A stretch of 6,656 nt of DNA from NCBI GenBank assembly GCA_013214445.1, contig JABSPG010000227.1:1-6656 (forward strand), in the 5' to 3' direction. Below are positions 1 to 6,128 of the stretch, in pieces. The position numbers and the translations under genes are program-made. Positions within the stretch are counted from its first letter, which is position 1; every line of letters starts with the position of its first letter. The stretch is from Ekhidna sp. Lineage in GTDB: Bacteria; Bacteroidota; Bacteroidia; Cytophagales; Cyclobacteriaceae. Under the pieces are notes generated by a model. It saw nothing but the letters and a program-made list of their open reading frames with translations. It did not search any database and was not told the origin of the DNA.

Positions 1-797
1 TAGATACCTACGGTCTGGAATTGGCAGAAGGACGAAATTTTAGCGGATCTGATTCTCAGGACAGCCTAAACATAATAATCAATGTGAAAGCTACTGAGAT
101 ATTAGGTTTAGAAGAGCCAGTTGGAACCTCACTTTGGGTGGGTGGAAGTTCAGACACTGTTAGAATGACTATTATCGGTGTAATGGAAGACTTTCATTTC
201 AAATCTATGTATGAACCCATTGGTCCAGTAATTCTAACCAGCTGGAATAATCACATAAGATCAATTGATTATTTCACTATACGTTATTCCGGTAACGTAA
301 AGGAAACGATCGATCACATTGAAATGGTTAATACTACTTTTGATCCTAATACACCAGCAGAGCTAAATTTCTTGGACGAGCAGTGGGATCGTTTCTACCA
401 AGCGGAGGAAAGTAGAGCTACGCTTATGTTAATAGCTTCTGTTTTATCGATCATAATCTCAGCATTTGGCTTATTTGGCCTTATCAATTTCACGGTGGAA
501 AGGAAAACTAAAGAGATAGGAGTACGCAAAGTCTTAGGTGCATCTGTTGCAAATATTGTAAGGTTGGTGCTTAAGGATTACCTCGTTTTATTGACACTCT
601 CCTTGGCCATTGCAGCTCCTTTTTCGTGGTGGCTGTTTAGCGACTGGTTAGCAGATTTTGCATACCGAATCGGAATCGGGATTGATCTGTTTTTGATTGC
701 ATTTGTAGTAGTACTTACCATTTCATTTACTACTGTGCTGGGAAGAATTTTTAGGATAGCAAAATCAAGTCCGGTCACATCAATGAGATACGAGTAA
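1..797 (+). CDS. ABC transporter permease, MacB/FtsX type, C-terminal part (5' end outside window)
   Basis: This is the last ~265 residues of an inner-membrane permease subunit. Such subunits pair with a separate ATPase and act mechanically on lipoproteins, peptides or envelope substrates; the substrate here is unknown. The frame is open to the left edge (first full codon at 3, reading DTYGLEL), so the TTG at 21 is internal and the true start lies upstream. Residues coded at about 3-420 look like the extracytoplasmic MacB_PCD-like domain. Three hydrophobic helices follow at about 423-485, 579-650 and 688-750. After the first comes the FtsX-family signature EIGVRKVLGAS (513-545), a cytoplasmic coupling segment. 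The protein ends in SSPVTSMRYE, similar to the 'NPVxSLRxE' tails of Bacteroidota permeases, which are usually ~800 residues with two FtsX domains. The family is confident; the specific transporter is not assigned. It is convergent with the next gene, 60 bp away. Confidence 0.9.
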   Translation, partial: DTYGLELAEGRNFSGSDSQDSLNIIINVKATEILGLEEPVGTSLWVGGSSDTVRMTIIGVMEDFHFKSMYEPIGPVILTSWNNHIRSIDYFTIRYSGNVKETIDHIEMVNTTFDPNTPAELNFLDEQWDRFYQAEESRATLMLIASVLSIIISAFGLFGLINFTVERKTKEIGVRKVLGASVANIVRLVLKDYLVLLTLSLAIAAPFSWWLFSDWLADFAYRIGIGIDLFLIAFVVVLTISFTTVLGRIFRIAKSSPVTSMRYE

Positions 798-857
798 ACC
801 AAGGTTTGGGAGTGAATTACAATTCCGCATAGTTTCTTGAGATACTAGCAAAATGAC

Positions 858-1901
858 TTAGGAGTCTTCGGGTTGATAGTTTTCAGGAACGAAATCAGCT
901 ATTCGCTCCCAACCCATATAACCTTGTAGCATTACACGATTCGGATTCATGATGTAGTTTTTAAAATTTACGTGTATATAACCATCGAGAGGTTTTACTA
1001 CACTTAGTTGATGTTTTTTGATGTTGTTGGTCATGATGGGCAGATCGGCCCATTTTTGATAATCAAATGATTCGTATTCATTCTTGTAGGTAACTGACAA
1101 GGCTTCTGATAGTTGGATGTAAATACCATCATCCTTTATCTGCAAATTGATTAAATCTTCGTCATTGACATCAAAGCCCTCTTGCTTGAATTCTCTTGCC
1201 AAGACGGAATTTACGAAATGTGGGAAGGATCCTTGATAGGCAAATTTTCTATTCTTCTTCCATTTCTTACTTGGCTTCTGTCTTTTCAAATCAAGGTCTT
1301 CGGCGAAGTAAGAACCAGAGTACTGTACAGACCTTGTTTTTAGATTAAATTCAAATGCATCTAAATAATAAGTGATCTCATACCCTAGGACCTTGTTTTT
1401 AATTTTCAAGGGATCACCAGCGCTCGCTTTGAGCACTCCATCCTCTTCTTTGAAACGAAGGACGTCAGGGTTTAGGAAATCGCAGAGTCTTGAATTATTT
1501 GAGTAACCCAAGAACTCTTTCTTAAAAACCTCCAAATTCTTTTTCCATTTCTTGTAGTCTGGAGCAGTCACAACAACTTCTTTCAGTTGATCAACCTTCG
1601 GATTTAGCAGTATTTCCGAACTGGTGGAGGAGATTGGATTTTCCCACCTTTCATAAGAAGTATGGGAGACCACTAGGATTTGCTCTTTGGAGATACTTTC
1701 AGGAATAATGAAGCTAAAATTTCCATCTATGTCTGCATATCCTCCAATAGTGGTGTTCTTTATAAAGACGTGGGCAAATGGTACACGCTCTGACGTCTTA
1801 GCATCTGCAATGAAACCCTGAATTTTGTTGTCTTGACTGAATGCAATGCTTTGAACGAAGAAAAATAGACAAGTCAGAAGTAGATGGTGAGTGGCTTTCA
1901 T
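858..1901 (-). CDS. Secreted protein with CarboxypepD_reg-like domain and unknown C-terminal domain
   Basis: A 347-residue exported protein. It starts at ATG 1901 with a signal peptide: a basic MKATHH, a hydrophobic run, then AFSQ, suggesting signal peptidase I cleavage near residue 22. Residues ~26-105 form a carboxypeptidase-regulatory-like beta-sandwich, with KIQGFIADAKTSERVPFAHVF, then GGYADIDGNFSF, then EILLNPKVDQLKEVVVTA. In Bacteroidota this module usually heads TonB-dependent receptors. Here no plug or 22-strand barrel follows. The remaining ~235 residues are rich in Lys, Trp, Tyr and Phe, include two KKWKK-type clusters (~118 and ~212), and end in GYMGWERIADFVPENYQPEDS. I do not recognise that part. 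It is probably periplasmic or surface-associated, since there is no second membrane segment. The upstream region is AT-rich, has no Shine-Dalgarno, and shows no clear TAnnTTTG element on this strand. It is divergent from the sigma factor gene. The domain call is good; the function is unknown. Confidence 0.82.
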   Translation of the reverse strand: MKATHHLLLTCLFFFVQSIAFSQDNKIQGFIADAKTSERVPFAHVFIKNTTIGGYADIDGNFSFIIPESISKEQILVVSHTSYERWENPISSTSSEILLNPKVDQLKEVVVTAPDYKKWKKNLEVFKKEFLGYSNNSRLCDFLNPDVLRFKEEDGVLKASAGDPLKIKNKVLGYEITYYLDAFEFNLKTRSVQYSGSYFAEDLDLKRQKPSKKWKKNRKFAYQGSFPHFVNSVLAREFKQEGFDVNDEDLINLQIKDDGIYIQLSEALSVTYKNEYESFDYQKWADLPIMTNNIKKHQLSVVKPLDGYIHVNFKNYIMNPNRVMLQGYMGWERIADFVPENYQPEDS

Positions 1902-1995
1902 AGCTGTATTTTAGATTCTAAACGACCATACATCTAGTTGTGTTCTAAATTCATTGGATGCTACCGTTTTAAATAAGATATTCAGTAGATAGTGG

Positions 1996-2005
1996 TACTA
2001 TAGTA
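1996..2005. repeat. 10-bp perfect palindrome TACTATAGTA in the divergent promoter region
   Basis: TACTATAGTA is its own reverse complement. It lies about 95 bp upstream of the - strand secreted-protein start and about 190 bp upstream of the sigma factor start. It sits between two direct copies of ATTCAGTA (1980-1987 and 2009-2016), offset by 29 bp. It could be a regulator site, but short AT-rich palindromes also arise by chance. Confidence 0.3.
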
Positions 2006-2031
2006 TTTATTCAGTATCTCTAGTCTCGGGT

Positions 2032-2043
2032 TTATAGCTATAA
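2032..2043. repeat. 12-bp perfect palindrome TTATAGCTATAA, extendable with GG/CC flanks
   Basis: TTATAGCTATAA is a perfect palindrome. GGT on the left (2029-2031) and CC on the right (2044-2045) extend it if one T is bulged, giving an imperfect ~17-bp dyad. It lies mid-way in the 287-bp divergent intergenic region, upstream of the predicted sigma factor promoter. An operator role is inference only. Confidence 0.3.
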
Positions 2044-2107
2044 CCAACTGATTCTTAGAAATTCGAAACTTCTTGATGCAATTTTCTGTTGAATTATCGT
2101 ATATTAA

Positions 2108-2139
2108 TTGCAAAAGCAGATAGCGCCGCTCTATCTTTG
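2108..2139 (+). promoter_or_regulatory. Bacteroidota-type promoter for the sigma factor gene (TTG-N21-TATCTTTG)
   Basis: TATCTTTG at 2132-2139 matches the Bacteroidota -7 consensus TAnnTTTG exactly. A TTG at 2108-2110 sits 21 bp upstream, within the usual range for the -33 element. Transcription would start at about 2143-2147, leaving a leader of about 45 nt before the ATG at 2189. This is the only exact consensus -7 match I found in this intergenic region. Confidence 0.65.
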
Positions 2140-2140
2140 C
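2110..2140. promoter_or_regulatory. Interrupted inverted repeat overlapping the sigma factor promoter, possible operator
   Basis: AGATAG (2118-2123) and CTATCT (2131-2136) are perfect 6-bp inverted arms around a 7-nt GC-rich centre. In a one-base-shifted register, AGCG-C-CGCT (2122-2130) is also palindromic. GCAAA (2110-2114) and TTTGC (2136-2140) provide a further outer pair. The dyad fills the spacer and covers the -7 element, the position expected for a repressor or activator dimer. It would not be in the transcript from the predicted start. Its role is inferred; the symmetry is directly visible. Confidence 0.4.
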
Positions 2141-2188
2141 AGATTGCATTCACATAGTCGATCAAGAACTAGTATTTAAAGAAAACAT

Positions 2189-3061
2189 ATGCGACAACTA
2201 AAGATTACCCAGTCGATTACTAACAGGAGAGAAAGTCACACCCTGGAGAAATATTTTACTGAGGTAAGTAACGTTCCGATGATTACTCCTGATGAGGAGG
2301 TTACGTTAGCCAAACGTATCAAGGAGGGCGATGATCTAGCATTAGAGAAGTTGGTTAAAGCAAACTTGCGATTTGTAGTTTCTGTTGCTAAGCAGTACCA
2401 AAACCGAAGTTTACCACTAAATGATTTGATCAATGAGGGAAACCTTGGATTGATCAAGGCCGCCAAGAAATTTGATGAAACAAAGGGATTCAAATTCATC
2501 TCATATGCAGTATGGTGGATTCGTCAGTCCATTATGCAGGCATTAGCTGAGCAGTCTAGAATTGTTAGACTTCCGATGAACAAGTCTGGGGCGATCAACC
2601 AGATCAGGAGGGCTTATGCGGAGTTGGAGCAGCAGTTTGAGCGGGAGCCAACGGAAGAAGAACTAGCTGACATACTTGACATGAAGCCTAGCGAGGTAAG
2701 AAATACGCTAGGTGCTGAAGTGAAGCAGATGTCTATGGACGCTCCTTTTGGAGAAGACGAGAGTGGATCCCTGCTTGACGTTTTGGAAAATGTGACTACA
2801 GGTCCTACTGACGGTAATCTTGTTTTCAATGATTCACTAAAAGTTGAGACCATGAGAGCGCTATCTACTTTGACTGCAAGAGAGCGTGAAGTCGTAATGA
2901 TGAGTTTTGGAATCGGTTGTGATAATCCATTTACTCTTGAGGAAATTGGAGACGCTATGGGTCTTACCAGAGAAAGAGTAAGACAGATTAGAGAAAAAGC
3001 ACTTCAGAAATTGAGGGAGCCTGGCAAGAATAGAAGACTTAAGGAGTTCTGCGCTAGCTAA
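2189..3061 (+). CDS. rpoD: Sigma-70 family RNA polymerase sigma factor, RpoD/SigA type
   Basis: A 290-residue sigma factor that directs RNA polymerase to housekeeping-type promoters. It begins MRQLKITQSITN, as Bacteroidota RpoD proteins do, and lacks region 1.1, which is typical of the phylum. Region 1.2 covers ~18-55. Region 2 covers ~58-130, with NLRFVVSVAKQY, DLINEGNLGLIKAA (core binding), and FKFISYAVWWIRQSIMQAL (-7 melting and recognition). Region 3 follows (~131-185, with MDAPFGEDE), then region 3.2 (SLLDVLEN). Region 4 is ~225-276, with the helix-turn-helix TLEEIGDAMGLTRERVRQIREKAL. Some positions differ from the usual Bacteroidota housekeeping sequence as I remember it: QNRSLPLNDL, PMNKSGAINQI, and a GKNRRLKEFCAS tail instead of a '-SYLG' ending. 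A group 2 paralogue is therefore possible. ATG 2189 follows an A-rich leader without Shine-Dalgarno. Transcription probably starts from the promoter at 2108-2139 and ends at 3082-3119. Confidence 0.93.
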   Translation: MRQLKITQSITNRRESHTLEKYFTEVSNVPMITPDEEVTLAKRIKEGDDLALEKLVKANLRFVVSVAKQYQNRSLPLNDLINEGNLGLIKAAKKFDETKGFKFISYAVWWIRQSIMQALAEQSRIVRLPMNKSGAINQIRRAYAELEQQFEREPTEEELADILDMKPSEVRNTLGAEVKQMSMDAPFGEDESGSLLDVLENVTTGPTDGNLVFNDSLKVETMRALSTLTAREREVVMMSFGIGCDNPFTLEEIGDAMGLTRERVRQIREKALQKLREPGKNRRLKEFCAS

Positions 3062-3081
3062 GCTTAAAAAGAAAATGAATG

Positions 3082-3119
3082 AAAAATCCTGACACATAAT
3101 TGTGTTGGGATTTTTTTTT
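3082..3119 (+). terminator. Intrinsic terminator after the sigma factor gene
   Basis: A stem of 15 pairs joins 3082-3096 to 3101-3115 around a TAAT loop. The core is ACACA/TGTGT and ATCC/GGAT, joined by two adjacent G-U pairs, and the outer A-T pairs run into nine consecutive T (3111-3119). It starts 20 nt after the TAA of the sigma factor gene. The shape is that of a classic Rho-independent terminator. Confidence 0.88.
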
Positions 3120-3133
3120 AAATCGAAAATGAT

Positions 3134-3466
3134 ATGATCAGTTGGAGTGATTTTGAAAAAGTAGATATGAGAGTTGGAACAATCATTGAAGTTGAAGCTT
3201 TTCCCGAAGCTCGTAAACCAGCCTATAAATTGAAGATTGATTTTGGTCCAGAGATAGGAATAAAAAACAGTTCAGCTCAGATCACGGAACTCTACCAAAG
3301 GAAGCGCTTGAAAGGAGAGCAGATCATTGCGGTTGTGAACTTTCCTCCAAAACAAATTGGCCCTTTCATGAGTGAATGCTTAGTGCTGGGAATTTATAAT
3401 GAACATGATGAGGTTGTTCTTGTTAGACCTCAAAGAGAAGTAATGAATGGCTGCAAAATAAGGTAG
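3134..3466 (+). CDS. csaA: CsaA-type tRNA-binding domain protein / secretion chaperone-like
   Basis: A 110-residue protein consisting of one EMAP-II/Trbp111-type OB-fold, the usual CsaA length. Family members are homodimers that bind tRNA. In Bacillus subtilis, CsaA also acts as an export chaperone; which role applies here is not shown by the sequence. Family hallmarks are FEKVDMRVGTIIEVEAFPEARKP (~7-29), YKLKIDFG (~31-38), SSAQITELY (~46-54), and VVNFPPKQIGPFMSECLVLG (~67-86), which lies at the dimer and nucleic-acid surface. The C-terminus VRPQREVMNGCKIR matches the family's 'P..VPNGxxI' ending. ATG 3134 is used: the out-of-frame ATG at 3129 reads Met-Ile-stop. The start lies only 14 nt after the terminator T-run, so its promoter is not obvious. 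It is separated from exoA by a structured 95-nt gap. Confidence 0.9.
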   Translation: MISWSDFEKVDMRVGTIIEVEAFPEARKPAYKLKIDFGPEIGIKNSSAQITELYQRKRLKGEQIIAVVNFPPKQIGPFMSECLVLGIYNEHDEVVLVRPQREVMNGCKIR

Positions 3467-3522
3467 TAGTTAAGGAGAATTACCACTATTGAGATCTTGA
3501 GTTTTAATAGTGAGGTTAACTG
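3467..3522. repeat. Nested inverted repeat / stem-loop between csaA and exoA
   Basis: The inner arms CACTATT (3484-3490) and AATAGTG (3506-3512) are perfect complements. They extend inward through A-T and G-U pairs to a ~12-pair stem with a CTTGA loop. The outer arms AGTTAA (3468-3473) and TTAACT (3516-3521) also pair. Together these fill most of the spacer directly after the csaA stop. No T-run follows, so it is not a standard intrinsic terminator. It may protect the csaA mRNA end, attenuate, or bind a regulator. Confidence 0.45.
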
Positions 3523-3524
3523 AC

Positions 3525-3532
3525 TTTCTTTG
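3525..3532 (+). promoter_or_regulatory. Possible -7 promoter element for the exoA-gcvT-comB unit
   Basis: TTTCTTTG differs from TAnnTTTG at one position, and its following GC resembles the sigma factor promoter's. It would give a start near 3538 and a ~24-nt leader before ATG 3562. The nearest upstream TTG (3497-3499) is 25 bp away, longer than usual, and lies in the hairpin. It is a weak candidate, kept because the operon needs a promoter if csaA read-through does not supply it. Confidence 0.3.
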
Positions 3533-3561
3533 CGCCTCAAAACAAAAAGTAACTAGAAAAT

Positions 3562-4338
3562 ATGCCCCAAGCCCACCTTGTTTCATGGAATGTGAATGGC
3601 ATTCGAGCCATCGTGAAGAAAGACTTTATTCAGGATGTAAAAAAGATGAATCCTGATGTTTTGTGCTTGCAAGAAACGAAAGGTCAACCGGAAGATGTAA
3701 AGACCGCCCTTCAGCTTTTTCCTGAGTACAGCCTGGCAGTAAATTCTTCAAAGGCTAGAAAAGGATATTCAGGTACTGCTATTCTCTCTAAAGAGGAACC
3801 CATAGAAGTGTTCTATGACATGGGGATAGAAGAGCATGACCAAGAAGGGAGGGTCATCGCAGCTGAGTTTTCAGACTATTTCGTAGTAACCGTCTACACA
3901 CCAAATTCCGGTGAAGGAATGAAGAGACTAGACTATCGTGCTACTTGGGATGACGCATTTAGGGAGTACATCATCTCGTTAGAGGAAAAGAAGCCAGTAA
4001 TTATCTGCGGAGATTTAAATGTAGCCCATACGGAAATTGATATTGCTAGATCAAAAGAAAACTATAACAAAGCATCAGGTTACACCCAGACTGAAATAGA
4101 TGGACTAGACGCCCTTCTTGAGGAAGGATATATTGACACATTCAGGATGCAATACCCTGATGAAGTAAAGTACTCGTGGTGGAACTATAAGTACAGAGCT
4201 CGAGAAAGAAATGTCGGATGGAGAATCGACTACTTCTTAGTAAGTGAAAAGTTAAAGGATAAGGTCGCGGAGGCGCACATCTACAATGAATACATGGGCT
4301 CAGACCATTGCCCAGTCGGACTAAAAATAAACAGCTAA
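3562..4338 (+). CDS. exoA: Exodeoxyribonuclease III / AP endonuclease (ExoA/APE1 type)
   Basis: A 258-residue Mg-dependent DNA repair nuclease that cuts the backbone 5' of abasic sites and trims 3' blocking groups in base-excision repair. The endonuclease/exonuclease/phosphatase fold covers the whole length. All expected catalytic motifs are present: SWNVNGIRA with the metal-site Asn (~10-12), LQETK with Glu38, KGYSGTAI (67-74), VYTPNSG with Tyr112, GDLNVAHTEIDIA with Asp151 and Asn153, WRIDYFLVS, and GSDHCPVG with Asp248 and His249. The KARKGYSGTAI stretch is more like ExoA/APE1 than E. coli XthA, so exoA is the preferred symbol over xth. ATG 3562 follows the A-rich leader AACTAGAAAAT. The gene ends in tandem TAA TAA, and gcvT starts 6 nt after the first stop. 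It is probably the first gene of a four-gene operon. Confidence 0.95.
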   Translation: MPQAHLVSWNVNGIRAIVKKDFIQDVKKMNPDVLCLQETKGQPEDVKTALQLFPEYSLAVNSSKARKGYSGTAILSKEEPIEVFYDMGIEEHDQEGRVIAAEFSDYFVVTVYTPNSGEGMKRLDYRATWDDAFREYIISLEEKKPVIICGDLNVAHTEIDIARSKENYNKASGYTQTEIDGLDALLEEGYIDTFRMQYPDEVKYSWWNYKYRARERNVGWRIDYFLVSEKLKDKVAEAHIYNEYMGSDHCPVGLKINS

Positions 4339-4344
4339 TAAATT

Positions 4345-5427
4345 ATGGAAGCCAAAAACATCCCCCTAAATGACTTGCATGTAAAGCTTGGCGGCAAGAT
4401 GGTGCCGTTTGCAGGATACAACATGCCAGTGCGTTACTCATCTGATAAAGAGGAGCACTTGACAGTGCGAGAAAGCGTTGGCGTCTTTGATGTTTCCCAT
4501 ATGGGTGAATTCATGCTGAGAGGCCCTCATGCACTTGATCTAATTCAATGGGTTACAAGTAATGATGCATCCAAAATTGTAGATGGTCAAGCTCAGTATT
4601 CATGTCTTCCCAACGATAAAGGGGGCATAGTAGACGATTTGCTAGTTTATAGAATGAGCGAGGAAGAATACATGCTGGTGGTGAATGCTTCAAACATCGA
4701 AAAGGATTGGAATTGGATAAAGAGCCAGGATAAGTGGGGTGTGGACATGGAAAATGTTTCTGACGATACGGTGCTATTAGCTGTTCAAGGGCCTAAAGCT
4801 ACCGAGGCACTGCAAAAGCTCACCGATGTAAGTTTGGCGGATGTTAAGTTTTACACTTTTGTTCAAGGTAAACTTGCGGGCAAAGAGATGATCATCTCAG
4901 CTACTGGATACACAGGTTCAGGAGGGTTTGAGCTATATATAAACAAAGACAGTGCTGAGGAAGTGTGGCATAAGATTTTTGAGGCTGGAGAAGAGTTTGG
5001 AATCAAACCAATAGGTCTAGGGGCAAGAGATACGCTAAGACTTGAGAAGGGATTCTGCTTGTACGGTAACGACATTACGGATGAAACCTCGCCTATCGAG
5101 GCAGGTCTTGGCTGGGTGACAAAGTTCACAAAGGATTTCGTAAATAGTGACAGTATCAAGGCGTTGAAGGAAGCAGGAATTCAACGAAAGCTGGTGGGTT
5201 TTGAGATGATTGATCGAGGAATTCCCAGGCAGGGATATGAACTTTTAAATGATGCTGAAGAACGCATCGGAGAGGTTACTTCAGGCACTATGTCTCCTTC
5301 CCTAAACAAAGGAATTGGGATGGGTTATGTCGAGAAAGACCATAGCAAGCAGGACGGAGAGATCTACGTTTTAGTGCGTGGAAAAAAGCTAAAAGCGAAA
5401 GTGGTTAAACCTCCTTTTCTAAAATGA
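4345..5427 (+). CDS. gcvT: Aminomethyltransferase, glycine cleavage system T-protein
   Basis: A 360-residue cytoplasmic enzyme, the usual GcvT length. It takes the aminomethyl group from the lipoyl arm of H-protein, transfers the methylene to tetrahydrofolate and releases ammonia. Motifs in order: the N-terminal LGGKMVPFAGYNMPVRY (~15-31), then VGVFDVSHMGEF (45-56), then GGIVDDLLVYR (93-103), whose Asp-Asp contains the catalytic aspartate. Next are LAVQGPKA, ATGYTGSGGFELY, and the folate-site GLGARDTLRLEKGFCLYGND. The C-terminal barrel contains RKLVGFEM and GEVTSGTMSPSLNKGIGMGYV. Neither gcvH nor gcvP is in the window, consistent with scattered gcv genes in many Bacteroidota. It starts 6 nt after exoA. 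Its TGA overlaps the comB ATG in ATGA (5424-5427), suggesting translational coupling. I see no glycine riboswitch upstream; the 6-nt gap leaves no room. Confidence 0.97.
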   Translation: MEAKNIPLNDLHVKLGGKMVPFAGYNMPVRYSSDKEEHLTVRESVGVFDVSHMGEFMLRGPHALDLIQWVTSNDASKIVDGQAQYSCLPNDKGGIVDDLLVYRMSEEEYMLVVNASNIEKDWNWIKSQDKWGVDMENVSDDTVLLAVQGPKATEALQKLTDVSLADVKFYTFVQGKLAGKEMIISATGYTGSGGFELYINKDSAEEVWHKIFEAGEEFGIKPIGLGARDTLRLEKGFCLYGNDITDETSPIEAGLGWVTKFTKDFVNSDSIKALKEAGIQRKLVGFEMIDRGIPRQGYELLNDAEERIGEVTSGTMSPSLNKGIGMGYVEKDHSKQDGEIYVLVRGKKLKAKVVKPPFLK

Positions 5428-6128
5428 GAACAATAGAAGTTTGCCTGACACCAGAATTAATCCATCAGCACTCACTGAAAGGAAAAACAGTCGTTGTAGT
5501 AGATGTCTTTCGAGCTACTTCTTGCATAGTGACAGGTTTGGCTAATGAGGTGGAGGCAATTCGGCCGGTGGGTGAGGTAGAAGAGACCAAGGAACTTGGA
5601 AAGAAAGGCTATTTGATGGCTGGAGAAAGGGGAGGAATCAAGGTGCCTGAGTTTGATATGGGGAATTCTCCCTTCGAATATCAATCTGAAGCGGTGAAGG
5701 GAAAGAAGGTAGCTATTTCTACCACCAACGGTTCGCAAGCGATTATCAAATCTGCCGATGCAGATGAAATTATCATAGGATCATTTTTAAATCTTGAGAG
5801 TGTTTCCTCGTACTTGCTGCAGTCAAAAAGTAACGTTGTGATCCATTGTGCAGGTTGGAAAGGCACTCCAAATCTAGAGGATACCCTATTTGCCGGGGCA
5901 CTAATTGATGAATGTGCTGAAGAAATTGATCCGACGGGAGATTCGGCCTTAGTCGCTCATCAACTTTACATAGGGAATCATGAAAACCTTTTAGGTATTG
6001 CAAAACAGTCTAGTCATGCAGAAAGATTGGCTGGCTTTGGGATAGAAGAAGATCTTGAGTTCTGTATGAAGGAAAATGAATATCAGGTAGTGCCGAAGCT
6101 GGTAGGTGAAGAGCTCATTTCCGTCTAG
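5424..6128 (+). CDS. comB: 2-phosphosulfolactate phosphatase family protein (ComB)
   Basis: A 234-residue cytoplasmic protein of the ComB family. The characterised archaeal enzyme removes phosphate from 2-phosphosulfolactate using Mg, on the way to coenzyme M. Family motifs: VVVVDVFRATSCIVTGL (23-39, with Asp27 and Arg30), AGERGG (66-71), DMGNSPFEY (78-86), ISTTNGSQA (98-106), HCAGWKGTPNLEDTLFAG (141-158), and a C-terminal HAERLAGFGIEEDLEFC segment. Length and order fit a complete protein with no missing motif. The true substrate in this organism is uncertain, because coenzyme M synthesis is not expected here. Sulfolactate metabolism or another phosphoester are alternatives. It starts inside the gcvT stop (ATGA), and the next ATG directly follows its TAG, so it is the third gene of the exoA-gcvT-comB unit. 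Confidence 0.9.
   Translation: MRTIEVCLTPELIHQHSLKGKTVVVVDVFRATSCIVTGLANEVEAIRPVGEVEETKELGKKGYLMAGERGGIKVPEFDMGNSPFEYQSEAVKGKKVAISTTNGSQAIIKSADADEIIIGSFLNLESVSSYLLQSKSNVVIHCAGWKGTPNLEDTLFAGALIDECAEEIDPTGDSALVAHQLYIGNHENLLGIAKQSSHAERLAGFGIEEDLEFCMKENEYQVVPKLVGEELISV

Larger units (their letters stand above)
1902..2188. other. Divergent intergenic region between the secreted-protein and sigma factor genes
   Basis: This 287-bp AT-rich region carries regulation for both flanking genes. It contains the sigma factor promoter near its right end, the inverted repeat over that promoter, two short palindromes, and two direct copies of ATTCAGTA (1980-1987, 2009-2016). I found no small ORF with a convincing start, and no tRNA-like or other RNA-gene structure. 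No consensus TAnnTTTG is visible on the - strand for the secreted-protein gene. Confidence 0.6.

Noticed and set aside
21..23. TTG as the start of the permease gene
   Set aside because: The same frame is open back to the window edge with plausible residues, and the protein lacks the N-terminal membrane helix and first half expected of the family. The gene is simply cut by the edge.
798..857. Terminator between the convergent permease and secreted-protein genes
   Set aside because: The only visible dyad is GAATT-AC-AATTC (short stem, tiny loop) with no T-run on either strand.
1866..1901. Lipoprotein signal in the secreted protein (Cys11 in LLLTC)
   Set aside because: The residue before Cys is Thr, not Gly, Ala or Ser, and the hydrophobic run continues after it. 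A signal peptidase I site near AFSQ fits better.
2236..2499. Antisense open frames across the sigma factor, gcvT and comB genes
   Set aside because: They lie wholly opposite well-supported genes, show no recognisable domains, and have compositions expected from reverse reading of coding sequence.
2897..2910. GAGTTTTG inside the sigma factor gene as a csaA promoter
   Set aside because: It is a one-mismatch match to TAnnTTTG in coding sequence, more than 220 bp upstream of csaA and before the strong terminator, so it cannot be told from chance.
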